Source: Rickettsiales bacterium
Lineage (GTDB): Bacteria > Pseudomonadota > Alphaproteobacteria > Rickettsiales > UBA998
DNA: 64,000 bases
Direction: 5' to 3'
NCBI GenBank assembly: GCA_028279475.1
Contig: JANQNR010000010.1
Location: forward strand, 27,692 to 91,691
Within the stretch, counting starts at the first letter, position 1; every line of letters starts with the position of its first letter. The notes under the pieces were generated by a model, which was not told the DNA's origin, made no database searches, and worked only from the letters and a program-made list of their open reading frames with translations. A program made the position numbers and the translations under genes. Below are positions 44,830 through 54,118 of the stretch, piece by piece.

Positions 44830-45347
44830 AGAACACCACAAGCAATGCGTGCACCGGAGCCACCGCTAGGCTGGGTTTTATAGTCATCCGCATTTTCGTG
44901 GATAATGACGGAAGCGCCATCCTCATCCAGTAATGCATTAATTGTAACGTCCGGCAGATAATATTCGACCTTGGCTATGCCGTCTTTATGCGCCCAGATA
45001 TTCGGCATATCGCCGAGATGGCGAGTGTCACCGGTCAGGAAGCCGTGCTGATTACCCAGATGATGCGCATGGGTGTCGCCATTGGCGTGACCGCCTGCCG
45101 CTTTAAACCCTTCCCCTTCACAGTTGCCGACTTCATGAATATGGATCGCGTGCCAGCCGGGAGATAGTTTCTCCACTTCAATACGCGCCATCACACCATT
45201 CGCACCTTGTGTAATCGCCATCCTACCGATAGATTCGCCGGACAGGTTGCGGATTTCGGCATTGGCGCCGGTGATCGTCGGTGCTGCCAGTGCAGTGACC
45301 GAAACCAGCACCCCTGTCAGCAGCCAGCCATAAAAGTGGTTGACCAT
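44817..45347 (-). CDS. sodC: Periplasmic Cu/Zn superoxide dismutase
   Basis: Exported enzyme, 176 residues, with a signal peptide (WLLTGVLVSVTALAAPT). Metal ligands are in place: HAIHIHEVGNC, AGGHANGDTHAHHLGNQHGF and VIIHENADDY. The disulfide cysteines are those in GNCEGEGF and ARIACGVLQ, and the electrostatic-loop GGSGARIACG arginine is present. AAGGGGGG lies just before ATG 45347. It stands alone; with the ahp-oxyR block it adds to oxidative-stress defence. Confidence 0.95.
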   Translation of the reverse strand: MVNHFYGWLLTGVLVSVTALAAPTITGANAEIRNLSGESIGRMAITQGANGVMARIEVEKLSPGWHAIHIHEVGNCEGEGFKAAGGHANGDTHAHHLGNQHGFLTGDTRHLGDMPNIWAHKDGIAKVEYYLPDVTINALLDEDGASVIIHENADDYKTQPSGGSGARIACGVLQAG

Positions 45348-45581
45348 AAATCCCCCCTTACCTTTCTAAACCACCATCATGATAGGGATGAAAAAAATTT
45401 GCAAGTAAATAGAAGCGGTTATTAGAAAACGTCTTGTAACTTACACCTAATGACTGAATTTTAAACGAATTACCTGCAATTTACGGTTTATTAACATTTG
45501 GCCGGGATAATGGGGGACATGACTGAGGTGCGCTGACGGCCTGCCTCTGACATGTGAACATAGGATGTATGGAGAAAAAAC

Positions 45582-46406
45582 ATGAAACAACATCGTAACC
45601 AAGCCGGTTTTACCCTGGTGGAATTATCCATCGTGCTGGTGATTATCGGTCTCATTGTCAGTGGCGTTCTGGTGGGTCAGGATATGATTCGCGCTGCTGA
45701 AATTCGTGCTACCGTTGCACAGGTAGAAAGATTTGATACGGCAACCAACACTTTCCGTGGAAAATATAACGGATTGCCGGGCGACTTGGGCGGAGCGCCA
45801 AACTTTACACTGTCCAGCTTAAACCATGGCGCTGCGAACGCCGGTGATGATGATCGCCTGATTGAGTCTGGCTCTTGTACTGACGCGAATGGCTATGGTG
45901 GTGAGTCCGCATTGTTCTGGGTACATCTGCGTGAAGCAGGCCTGACCAAAGGCGCTGTGAATGGCGTAGTCGATTACACGGCTGTTGCAGCTATCGCTGC
46001 GGGTACGTTTGGTGATGCCCATATGATTGAAGCGGATCTTGGTAAAGGAAACCGTTTCCATATTTCCAACGCTGCGGGTCGCAACTATTATGGTTTGGGT
46101 CAATATACGGCTACCACCATTACCACTTGTGCTCTGACATCCGGTGACGCCATCACTCCACTAGAAGCATTCCAGATCGATGAAAAGATCGATGACGGAA
46201 ATGCCGCAACCGGTATTGTGCTTTCACTGGCAGATGCCGCTACACTTACCGGTGCACCAAGTGGTGGTGACAACGATCCCATCACCAACGACCAGTGCTA
46301 TGATATCGATGGTAACGCGCCGATTGTTGCCGGTGCATACAACACCTCAGATGCGACCGACGCAGAGTCGCTGCTCTGCCAGTTACGCATCAGAGCATCG
46401 TTCTAA
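45582..46406 (+). CDS. Type IV pilin-like / pseudopilin protein
   Basis: 274 residues with a class-III signal: a short basic leader (MKQHRNQAG) cut before FTLVELSIVLVIIGLIVSGV, with the conserved Glu at +5, so it should be processed by a prepilin peptidase. The mature part begins with VGQDMIRAAEIRATVAQVERFDTATNTFRGKYNGLPGDL, which is common in alphaproteobacterial pseudopilins. The rest is Gly/Ala/Thr/Asp-rich with four cysteines (SGSCTDANG, TTCALTSGD, NDQCYDIDG, LLCQLRI). No assembly genes are nearby. ATGGAG lies 8 bp before the start, and a terminator follows, so the gene forms its own unit. Confidence 0.88.
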   Translation: MKQHRNQAGFTLVELSIVLVIIGLIVSGVLVGQDMIRAAEIRATVAQVERFDTATNTFRGKYNGLPGDLGGAPNFTLSSLNHGAANAGDDDRLIESGSCTDANGYGGESALFWVHLREAGLTKGAVNGVVDYTAVAAIAAGTFGDAHMIEADLGKGNRFHISNAAGRNYYGLGQYTATTITTCALTSGDAITPLEAFQIDEKIDDGNAATGIVLSLADAATLTGAPSGGDNDPITNDQCYDIDGNAPIVAGAYNTSDATDAESLLCQLRIRASF

Positions 46407-46443
46407 GGTAACACTCCTTTAGTTTGTTGTTGTGTAACTAAAC

Positions 46444-46477
46444 GCGCCGTGAGGAGTTTTCTCACGGCGCTTTTTTG
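46444..46477 (+). terminator. Rho-independent terminator of the pilin-like gene
   Basis: GCGCCGTGAG, seven-base loop, CTCACGGCGC, then six T. A perfect 10-bp stem 37 bp after the stop codon. Confidence 0.93.
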
Positions 46478-46649
46478 TTAAATCATGTCATGCGCTTTGC
46501 CCAATTCCCGATTCAATATTACATACCATGTCCCCCATACATCGCCGTCATAGAAAACACACCCCGCACTCCGTCTTCATACAAGGAACAGTTGCATCTT
46601 TCACATGAATCCGTTTTAATGATTTCCTGTTTAGTTTGGCGCGCCGATG

Positions 46650-46719
46650 CGGTCATTCCCGTGTAGGCGGGATCGTGATAATTGCCTTGTATGTCCGTCC
46701 CCCTGCGCGGGAATGACCG
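46650..46719. repeat. GGTCATTCCCG palindromic repeat
   Basis: CGGTCATTCCCGTGTAGGCG ... CCCCCTGCGCGGGAATGACC. It lies in the 364-bp gap 46407-46770, which otherwise contains the pilin terminator and no gene that I can support. It ends 51 bp before icd. Confidence 0.8.
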
Positions 46720-46770
46720 TATTACTCGCACTGGCTAAACAACCGCTAACCCCAACCAATACAACCCCTT

Positions 46771-48225
46771 ATGAGCACTGCAGATATTACCGTAGCATTC
46801 GGCGATGGCATCGGCCCTGAAATCATGGACGCCACCCTGTTCATCCTCAAAGAAGCCAAAGCCAAGCTGAATATTGAAACCATTGAGATTGGTGCCGCCT
46901 ATTATTCTAAAGGCGTCTCCACCGGGATTCCACCCAATGCCTGGGACAGTCTGCGACGCACTAAGGTACTGCTTAAAGCGCCGATCACCACCCCACAAGG
47001 CGGCGGTTATAAAAGCATCAATGTGACGATCCGCAAAACACTGGGGCTGTATGCCAATGTTCGCCCGTGCCGGAGCTATGCCCCCTTCGTCAACAGCCTA
47101 CACCCAATGATGGATCTGGTGATTATCCGCGAGAACGAAGAGGATTTATACGCCGGCATTGAATACCGTCACACCACCGACCTTTATACTGCACATAAGG
47201 TCATCACGGAGTCCGGCAGTGAAAAAATCATCCGCTACGCCTTTGACTATGCTGTGCAGAATGGGCGCCGCAAAGTGACCTGCATGTCAAAAGACAACAT
47301 CATGAAAATGTCAGACGGCGCGTTCCACAAAATCTTTGACGAAGTGGCAAAAGAATACCCGGACATTGAAAATGATCATTATATTATCGACATCGGATCG
47401 GCGCGGGTTGCCTCCCACCCAGAAGCCTTTGACGTGATCGTCACCGAGAACCTGTACGGCGACATCATTTCCGATATTGCTGCCGAAGTCTCCGGCTCCG
47501 TTGGACTGGCTGGCTCATCCAATGTTGGCGATGACTTCGCCATGTTTGAAGCCATTCATGGTTCCGCACCTGATATTGCCGGGCAAGGCATCGCTAATCC
47601 GTCTGGCCTGCTGGGCGGTGCCGTGATGATGCTGGTGCATCTGGGACAAAACGAAACCGCAGCAACCATCCGTAACGCCTGGCTCAAAACCATTGAAGAC
47701 GGTATCCATACCGGCGATATATACAATGCTGCAAACAGCAAGGAACGCGTCGGCACGATGCCTTTTGCTAAAGCCGTCGTTGATCGCCTGGGGCAAACCC
47801 CTTATAAGTTCAAGCGTGCCAAGTATGAACCACTGCCGGAAGGCGCGAAGAAACCCAGCGAATATGTCGACATTATCGAGTGCGAAAAAACACTGATCGG
47901 CGTAGACATCTATGTCGGCTGGGATGACGAGTCCACACTGGATCAATTGGGCAACAAGTTACAGGAACTCTCCGGCGAAGAGGCTTCGCTGAAGTTGATC
48001 TCCTGTAAAGGGCTGAAAGTCTGGCCGGACGCAGAGGTACAGGGCTTCATCAGTGACTGCTATCGCTGCCGGTTCATGGTCAATGGCGAGGATACGATTC
48101 TTGGACGTGACTACCCAGCCAAACTACACCAACGACTGGTCGAAGCGGACATCGACGTGCTTCAAGCCATCAACCTGTTCGATTTCTGTGGTGATCTGGG
48201 CTTTACCAAGAGTCAGGGAGAATAA
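46771..48225 (+). CDS. icd: NADP-dependent isocitrate dehydrogenase (long Rickettsia/Thermus type)
   Basis: TCA-cycle enzyme oxidising isocitrate to 2-oxoglutarate. 484 residues, of the Rickettsia- and Thermus-like type with an extra C-terminal domain (about 345-484: SEYVDIIECEKTLIGVDIYV, LKVWPDAEVQGFISDCYRCRF). Catalytic core: AFGDGIGPEIMDATL, the phosphate-binding SINVTIRKTLGLYANVRPC, IIRENEEDLYAGIEY, and ENLYGDIISDIAAEVSGSVGLAGSSNVGDDF with FEAIHGSAPDIAGQGIANPSG. The NADP preference is inferred from the type. It stands alone and is convergent with maeB. Confidence 0.92.
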   Translation: MSTADITVAFGDGIGPEIMDATLFILKEAKAKLNIETIEIGAAYYSKGVSTGIPPNAWDSLRRTKVLLKAPITTPQGGGYKSINVTIRKTLGLYANVRPCRSYAPFVNSLHPMMDLVIIRENEEDLYAGIEYRHTTDLYTAHKVITESGSEKIIRYAFDYAVQNGRRKVTCMSKDNIMKMSDGAFHKIFDEVAKEYPDIENDHYIIDIGSARVASHPEAFDVIVTENLYGDIISDIAAEVSGSVGLAGSSNVGDDFAMFEAIHGSAPDIAGQGIANPSGLLGGAVMMLVHLGQNETAATIRNAWLKTIEDGIHTGDIYNAANSKERVGTMPFAKAVVDRLGQTPYKFKRAKYEPLPEGAKKPSEYVDIIECEKTLIGVDIYVGWDDESTLDQLGNKLQELSGEEASLKLISCKGLKVWPDAEVQGFISDCYRCRFMVNGEDTILGRDYPAKLHQRLVEADIDVLQAINLFDFCGDLGFTKSQGE

Positions 48226-48239
48226 TAAAAAGCGGTAGC

Positions 48240-50549
48240 TTACGCCACCTCTTCTTCCAGTGCCTCATCATCCCCTTCTTGCGCCATCGCATCGACAGCG
48301 GCGACGGCAGCCAGGTTGATAATATCTGCTACAGACGCGTTCATATTGACAATCTGCACTGGCTTATCCAGTCCCATCAGCACCGGCCCCAGCACCGACC
48401 CATTGCCCAGCTCCTGCATCATGCCGGAGGCGATATTGGCGGAATGCAGCGCCGGCATCACCAGTACATTGGCTGGACCCGACAGGCGGCTGAACGGGTA
48501 CAGGCTGTGGAGTTCTTCATTGAGTGCCACATCCGTGCCCATCTCGCCTTCATATTCAAAGTCTACATCATCACGGGTATCCATTAACTCGACTGCTTCG
48601 CGAATACGCTCGGACTTTTCCCGTAACGGGTTGCCGAAATTGGAGAAAGACAGGAACGCGACGCGCGGTTCATGGCCGAAGCGCCGCGCCAATGCTGCTG
48701 TCTGCACGGCAATATCGGTTAGCTCCGCCGAGTTCGGTAATTCCTGCACCATAGTGTCAGCAATGAACGTGGTACGTCCCCGCGCCACACAAACGGACAC
48801 CGCAATCGGGAATTGGCCACTACGCGCATCAATCACCCGCGAAATATTCTCCAATGCCCGGCTGTAGCTGCGCGTCAAACCGGAAATCAGCGCATCCCCA
48901 TGTCCGCATTCCAGCATACAGGCGGAAAAGGTGTTCCGGTCATTCTTGACCATACGCACAATGTCACGATACAGAAAACCCTGCCGTTGCAGCTTAGCAT
49001 ATAGCGTTTGGATATACAGATCGACATGCTCATTAATCGCTGCATTGGTAATTTCAATTCCTTCCGTCTGAGTAATCGCCATAGCACGCATCTTCTCACG
49101 AATACGGTCTTCGCGTCCCACCAGGATCGGCGTACCATAACCATAGTCGCGCCATTCCACAGCGGCGCGGATCGTTTTCTCTTCTTCCCCTTCCGCCAGA
49201 ATCAGGCGTTGCGGATGCGCCTTCACCTTATCAAACACACGGTTCATGGTATTCGCCGTCGGATCAAGGCGTGCTTTCAACTCATGTTCGTATTGCTGAA
49301 GGTTGGTGATGGATTTGCGTGCCACGCCTGTATCCATCGCCGCTTTAGCCACCGCAACCGGCACTTTATGAATCAGGCGCGGATCAAACGGCGTCGGAAT
49401 GATGTAGTCCGCTCCAAAGCGCATACTGCGCCCGGCATAGGCGTTGCAGACTTCTTCCGGCACTTCTTCGCGCGCCAGTTCCGCCAGCGCCTGCGCCGCC
49501 GCAATTTTCATTTCTTCGTTGACTTCCCGCGCCCGCACGTCCAGTGCACCACGGAAGATATACGGGAAGCCCATCACATTATTCACCTGATTCGGGAAGT
49601 CGGAGCGTCCGGTAGCTACGATCGCATCAGGGCGCACTTCTTTCACCTCATCCGGCATAATTTCCGGTGTCGGATTCGCCATCGCAAAAATGATCGGCTT
49701 ATCGGCCATCACCTTGACCATCTCCTGCGTCACCACGCCAGCAACTGACAATCCGATAAACACATCTGCCCCGGTCAATGCATCGGTCAGGCTACGCTTG
49801 TCCGTGGCCACTGCATGCGCTGATTTCCACTGATTCATATCACCGCCTTCGCGCCCTTCATAGACCACGCCCATACGGTCACACAGCAATACGTTGTCAT
49901 GCGGCACCCCGGAACGCTTGATCAGTTCCAGACACGCAATCCCTGCCGCCCCTGCGCCATTGACTACCACTTTCAGATCCTCAAACTTACGTCCGGTAAT
50001 GCGCGCCGCATTCATTAGCCCTGCCAGTGTGATAATCGCAGTGCCATGCTGGTCATCGTGGAATACCGGAATATCCATCAACTCACGCAATTGCTGCTCA
50101 ATAATGAAACAGTCCGGCGCGGCGATGTCTTCCAGATTAATCCCGCCCCAGCTTGGCCCCAGCAGCTTTATTGCATTGACGAATTCTTCGACATTTTCGG
50201 TATCCACTTCCAGGTCGATCGAATCAATATCAGCAAAGCGTTTGAACAGAATGCATTTCCCTTCCATGACGGGTTTGGATGCCAGCGCGCCGAGTTTGCC
50301 CAGCCCGAGCACAGCCGTACCATTAGAAATCACCGCAACGAAATTACCGCGCGCCGTGTAGTCATACGAACTGTCCGGATCATCAGCGATGGCTTTACAG
50401 GGCACCGCGACACCCGGCGAATATCCCAGCGACAGATCACGCTGGGTAATGAGAGGCTTGGTTGCCTGAATGGCAAGTTTTCCCGGTTGCCCTCGCCGGT
50501 GAAATTCTAATGCTTCATCATCGGTGATCGGATCATTTTGGGTGGTCAT
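48240..50549 (-). CDS. maeB: NADP-dependent malic enzyme with phosphotransacetylase-like domain
   Basis: Oxidative decarboxylation of malate to pyruvate. 769 residues: malic-enzyme N domain with SLGYSPGVAVPCKAIADDP, GLGKLGALASKPVMEGKCILFK and FHDDQHGTAIITLAGLMNA; NAD-binding region VVNGAGAAGIACLELIKRSG near 195; then a phosphotransacetylase-like domain from about 430 (PQRLILAEGEEEKTIRAAVEW, NDRNTFSACMLECGHGDALISG, LVMPALHSANIASGMMQELG), which in MaeB proteins acts in acetyl-CoA control. All parts are complete. It is convergent with icd. Confidence 0.95.
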   Translation of the reverse strand: MTTQNDPITDDEALEFHRRGQPGKLAIQATKPLITQRDLSLGYSPGVAVPCKAIADDPDSSYDYTARGNFVAVISNGTAVLGLGKLGALASKPVMEGKCILFKRFADIDSIDLEVDTENVEEFVNAIKLLGPSWGGINLEDIAAPDCFIIEQQLRELMDIPVFHDDQHGTAIITLAGLMNAARITGRKFEDLKVVVNGAGAAGIACLELIKRSGVPHDNVLLCDRMGVVYEGREGGDMNQWKSAHAVATDKRSLTDALTGADVFIGLSVAGVVTQEMVKVMADKPIIFAMANPTPEIMPDEVKEVRPDAIVATGRSDFPNQVNNVMGFPYIFRGALDVRAREVNEEMKIAAAQALAELAREEVPEEVCNAYAGRSMRFGADYIIPTPFDPRLIHKVPVAVAKAAMDTGVARKSITNLQQYEHELKARLDPTANTMNRVFDKVKAHPQRLILAEGEEEKTIRAAVEWRDYGYGTPILVGREDRIREKMRAMAITQTEGIEITNAAINEHVDLYIQTLYAKLQRQGFLYRDIVRMVKNDRNTFSACMLECGHGDALISGLTRSYSRALENISRVIDARSGQFPIAVSVCVARGRTTFIADTMVQELPNSAELTDIAVQTAALARRFGHEPRVAFLSFSNFGNPLREKSERIREAVELMDTRDDVDFEYEGEMGTDVALNEELHSLYPFSRLSGPANVLVMPALHSANIASGMMQELGNGSVLGPVLMGLDKPVQIVNMNASVADIINLAAVAAVDAMAQEGDDEALEEEVA

Positions 50550-50668
50550 AGGGGAGTGCCTCGCGGGTGGTTATGCAATGTCTGTGCACCGTGTATAGCA
50601 ATGACGATGCCGCATGACAACAACATGTCATTGTGCTGTGCAGCATAAAACCACGACCTATCAGGGGG

Positions 50669-52471
50669 TTATGAACCCTTATTTCGCCGCTTCGGTTTGA
50701 GGCGTTTGCCAGTCTCCTTGTCGTAGAGCTTTTCAAACCGCTTGGTAATCAGATATTGCTGCGCGATGGACAGTGTATTGTTCCACGCCCAGTAAATCAC
50801 CAGCCCGGCCGGGAATGACGCAAACAGGAACAGGAACATATAGGGCAATATCTGCATGACCTGTGCCTGCGTCGGATCCGCCGGTTTGGGATTCAGGCGT
50901 TGCTGGATAATCATCGTCACCGTCATAATCAGTGGCCATGCTCCGACATGCATCCAGCTTGGCGCATCCCATGGGATCAGCCCAAACAACGTAAAGATAT
51001 TGGTCGGGTCTTTAGCAGACAAATCGGTGATCCATCCATAGAATGGTGTATGGCGCATTTCGATGGCGATGAACAATACCTTATACAGCGCAAAAAACAC
51101 TGGCAACTGAATCAGTAACGGCAGACACCCGGAGGCCGGGTTAACGCCCTCTTCCTTATACATCGCCATGATTTCCTGATTCATCTTGAGCCGATCATCT
51201 TCGTAGCGCTCGCGGATTTCTTTCATTTTCGGCATGAGCAGCTTCATCTGCGACATCGCGGCATAGGATTTATTTGCCAACGGGAACATCAGTAATTTGA
51301 CACCGACGGTAAGCGCCAGAATCGCCAGTCCGAAATTACCCAGCCAGCCATGCAGCCATTGCAATGCCTCAAAGATCGGGCGGGTCAGGAAATAGAGCGA
51401 GCCAAAATCCACGGCGCGGTCAAATAACGGAATGTTGTACGTTTCCGCATACGCATCCAAATGATTGACCACCTTCGCTCCGGCAAAAAACCGCATGGTG
51501 TGGGTGGCTGTTTCTCCGGCGGCAACTGTCAGAGGCTCGCCCAGCATATCGACCTGATAGCGCTGATCGCTGCCGGTCGTGTAATGCTGATAGGTCGTTT
51601 TAAATGGGGTGCCATCCTGATCAGGTACGAGCGCCGTCAACCAATATTTATCGGTGATGCCTGCCCAGCCGCGCTGTTGCTCGTCAATAATTTTTCCGTC
51701 GCGCAACTCGTCATAATCATATTCATGCAGTACATCATTACTCACTCCCAGTGGCCCTTTATGCAGAATCAGGAAGGCTTGTCCCTCCTCGTTAAGCGTC
51801 CGGTTAATCAGGCTGTAGGGCGCCAGTTGCAGAACCGTGCCGGACGTATTGACCACCCGGCGGGTAACAGTGAACATCGCATGTTCATCCAGCGCCACTT
51901 CCTGCTCGAATCGAATCCCCTGTGCATTCGTCCAGTGAAATGTCACGGGTTGGGTATCGCTGAGTACATGATGTGATGTTTCCCAACGCGTCGACGCATT
52001 CGGCGTATCCGTCCCATGCCCGACCCAGCCAAATTCGGCAAAGTAACCTTCACTTGGCAGACGCGGGGTGAGCAATGTCACCTCCGGGCTGTCCGGATCG
52101 ATGGTTTCATGATAGTCCGCCAGCGTCAGATCATCGAAGCGCAACCCGTCCAGCCGGATGGAGCCATGCAATGACGGCGTGTTGATGCGCACACGCGGCG
52201 CGGCAGCAATCGCATCATGCCGCGACATCGGCGTTTCCACCGTTGCCATATCTTGCAGACCGGCCTGCGCCGCACTCGGTATCACGGCAGCATCAGGATT
52301 AGTCGCCTGTTCGATCCGCTGCTGCTCCTTCTTCGCTGCTTCCCGTTGTTGCTGTTGCGGGTCTTCATACAGCACCTTCCAGGCAAACAGCACCAGCGCG
52401 GTGAGCGCCAGGGCAATGAGGAGGTTGCGTTGGTCGTCCGAAGACGGAGGAAGATGGGGGGTATTTTGCAT
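50669..52471 (-). CDS. yidC: Membrane protein insertase YidC
   Basis: Inserts membrane proteins with or without Sec. From ATG 52471 the protein has 600 residues; ATG 52495 is possible. N-terminal helix DDQRNLLIALALTALVLFAWKVLYE, the large periplasmic P1 domain (about 60-345) of Gram-negative YidC, then the insertase core: WLGNFGLAILALTVGVKLLMFPLANKSYAAMSQMKLLMPKMKEI, the membrane Arg-type helix, PASGCLPLLIQLPVFFALYKVL, and MQILPYMFLFLFASFPAGLVIYWAWNNTLSIAQQYLITKRFEKL. The C-terminal basic tail can bind ribosomes. Upstream rnpA and rpmH are not present; a TATAGCA palindrome and holA are. Confidence 0.96.
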   Translation of the reverse strand: MQNTPHLPPSSDDQRNLLIALALTALVLFAWKVLYEDPQQQQREAAKKEQQRIEQATNPDAAVIPSAAQAGLQDMATVETPMSRHDAIAAAPRVRINTPSLHGSIRLDGLRFDDLTLADYHETIDPDSPEVTLLTPRLPSEGYFAEFGWVGHGTDTPNASTRWETSHHVLSDTQPVTFHWTNAQGIRFEQEVALDEHAMFTVTRRVVNTSGTVLQLAPYSLINRTLNEEGQAFLILHKGPLGVSNDVLHEYDYDELRDGKIIDEQQRGWAGITDKYWLTALVPDQDGTPFKTTYQHYTTGSDQRYQVDMLGEPLTVAAGETATHTMRFFAGAKVVNHLDAYAETYNIPLFDRAVDFGSLYFLTRPIFEALQWLHGWLGNFGLAILALTVGVKLLMFPLANKSYAAMSQMKLLMPKMKEIRERYEDDRLKMNQEIMAMYKEEGVNPASGCLPLLIQLPVFFALYKVLFIAIEMRHTPFYGWITDLSAKDPTNIFTLFGLIPWDAPSWMHVGAWPLIMTVTMIIQQRLNPKPADPTQAQVMQILPYMFLFLFASFPAGLVIYWAWNNTLSIAQQYLITKRFEKLYDKETGKRLKPKRRNKGS

Positions 52472-52514
52472 GGCGGAGGTTGTCGCACGATTCATAGCAA
52501 TGGTCAATGGCCGA

Positions 52515-52597
52515 TATAGCAGTTTGACTTTATGACTGCCTATGTCTTGTATGTATTTTGGCTAACAGCACCTGTCATAAAGTCAAGGAACTGCTAT
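52515..52597. repeat. TATAGCA-type palindromic element, copy 3, overlapping the holA stop
   Basis: TATAGCAGTTTGACTTTATG AC on the left pairs with GTCATAAAGTCAAGGAACTG CTAT on the right (about 22 bp, one 4-base bulge). Its end supplies the TAG stop codon of holA. A possible diverged fifth copy is at about 50594-50640 (TATAGCAATGAC ... GTCATTGTGCTGTG). Confidence 0.85.
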
Positions 52598-53634
52598 GCA
52601 TGCGCCGCCACTTTTACTGTCGGTGCACGATTACCAATTCCCAGCGTCTGAAGCAACAACACCTCTGGTATTGGACTGAGCTTGACATCTACTTCCAACA
52701 CCTGCAATCGCGCCAATAACCGCAGCAATTTTGTCTGATCGAACCGTTGCAGGGCTCTGCCATAGAGCGGCTTGTCCTTATAAAAAACCGGCGGGCGCAG
52801 CGACGCCATCGCCTGATCCTGGCTGGCACCTTCCGCCATTTTCTGATGGAGGCTGAGTAGACGTTGTGTCCCGTTCAAGAGCACTCGAAGCAGTGCCACC
52901 GGGCTTTCCCCGGATTGGAACAGCTGGTCGCACAGACGGAAAAATCGGGCACGATCCCCCGCCAGCCATGCCAGTGCCGCATCGCCCAGTAATACATGCT
53001 GATTATCACCCAGCAATGCCAGTACCGTCGCCTCATCCAGCGTACGCTCCTGCCCTAAATACACATCCAGCTTTTCCAACTCACTCAGCGTTACCGCGCG
53101 ATCATTACCAAGCAGTGCTATCAGTGCTGGCATCACGTCGGGCGAACAGCGAATACCACGTTCACTCAAAAAGCCGCGAATCACCTGTGCCAGATCCCGT
53201 CCTTCATCGCGGTAACAGGCAATGGCCGCCAACTCTTTCGCTTTGGCATTTTCAAACAGGCTGCGCAGCGAAGAGCGTTTAGGCAAATCTCCGGCCACCA
53301 ACAACAAGCGATTGCCCGGCGGCGTTTCTTCCAGCGCGTCTTTAAGAATGGAGGTTAATTTATCCGTTGCATCCCGCACAGCGATACAGGGGGCCTGCCC
53401 AGTCAGGCTCACCGATTGCAGGGCTTCATAAAGCCGGGATGGCGTTTCTAGAATCGTGGCCATGTCCAGTTCCGTGTACGCAAAGGCATCTTGCCGATCG
53501 ATATCCTGTACCTTCAATAATGCCTGAAACTGTGTGCGTGCCAACCCGCTATCCGGGCCATACAGCAGAATGGCACGGCAACTGTCAGGTGGCGCGGCAA
53601 TAAAACGTGGAGTATCTCTGACAGCGACCTTCAT
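52594..53634 (-). CDS. holA: DNA polymerase III subunit delta
   Basis: Clamp-loader subunit that opens the sliding clamp. 346 residues of the HolA fold: RAILLYGPDSGLARTQFQALLK near the start (the AAA-type but ATP-inactive site), DDSLT-type strand (PFLIVRDATDKLT-like: APCIAVRDATDKLTSILKD), LLVAGDLPKRSSLRSLFENAKAKELAAIACY, GIRCSPDVMPALIALLGNDRAVTLSELEKLDVYLG and ALLRVLLNGTQRLLSLHQ. Its first codon overlaps the stop of the upstream 4-helix membrane protein (ATGA). Its stop codon lies in the terminal bases of a palindromic element. Confidence 0.93.
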   Translation of the reverse strand: MKVAVRDTPRFIAAPPDSCRAILLYGPDSGLARTQFQALLKVQDIDRQDAFAYTELDMATILETPSRLYEALQSVSLTGQAPCIAVRDATDKLTSILKDALEETPPGNRLLLVAGDLPKRSSLRSLFENAKAKELAAIACYRDEGRDLAQVIRGFLSERGIRCSPDVMPALIALLGNDRAVTLSELEKLDVYLGQERTLDEATVLALLGDNQHVLLGDAALAWLAGDRARFFRLCDQLFQSGESPVALLRVLLNGTQRLLSLHQKMAEGASQDQAMASLRPPVFYKDKPLYGRALQRFDQTKLLRLLARLQVLEVDVKLSPIPEVLLLQTLGIGNRAPTVKVAAHA

Positions 53635-54017
53635 CGGTGATTCCTTGTGTTACGGATCATCAATATCACGAACATGACCAGCACGATACCATAATGCGTG
53701 AGTGGTAGGTAGAAAAACACACTTGGTGTATAGGCCATGCCTTTGAAATAGGCAAAGCGGTAACTATAGATTGCCCAACTGATCAGGGTGATTTGCATGT
53801 AGAACACGGCTTGTTCCTCGCGTTCATTATTGCATAATGCCAACAGCTTATAACATCCCCATTGCACCCCGAAATTCAGAAAGAACAGGAACAAGAAGCG
53901 AGAAATCTCGCTGACATCTTCCGGCAAATGCCGCAGGGAAAATGTGTAAATGATATACGCCCCGTAAAACCAGGTCAGAATGCGGGACACGTAGAAGATG
54001 GTCGAACGTTCGTGCAT
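53631..54017 (-). CDS. Small integral membrane protein, 128 aa, unknown
   Basis: Not recognised. Four predicted membrane segments (about 10-28, 40-62, 74-92 and 101-122) rich in Phe and Tyr, with conserved-looking charged loops (RHLPEDVSEISR, CNNEREEQ). It ends in a basic tail RNTRNHR. Its stop codon overlaps the holA start (ATGA), so the two are translationally coupled, although no functional link between a membrane protein and the clamp loader is known to me. lptE, the usual gene before holA, is missing here; this protein is not LptE since it has no lipobox and too many membrane helices. Confidence 0.65.
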   Translation of the reverse strand: MHERSTIFYVSRILTWFYGAYIIYTFSLRHLPEDVSEISRFLFLFFLNFGVQWGCYKLLALCNNEREEQAVFYMQITLISWAIYSYRFAYFKGMAYTPSVFFYLPLTHYGIVLVMFVILMIRNTRNHR

Positions 54018-54042
54018 GGTTCACATTCCGATTGCCGTGTAT

Positions 54043-54083
54043 CCGTCATTCCGGACAAGCCGTAGGCGTGATCCGGAATAACG
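54043..54083. repeat. CGTCATTCCGGA hairpin repeat
   Basis: CCGTCATTCCGGACAAGCCG and GCGTGATCCGGAATAACG form an imperfect 16-bp stem. Between the uracil-DNA glycosylase 3' end and the promoter side of the 4-helix protein gene. Confidence 0.65.
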
Positions 54084-54118
54084 ATAACCGGATATGGCAT
54101 ATGTGGCAGAAGTTTCCC

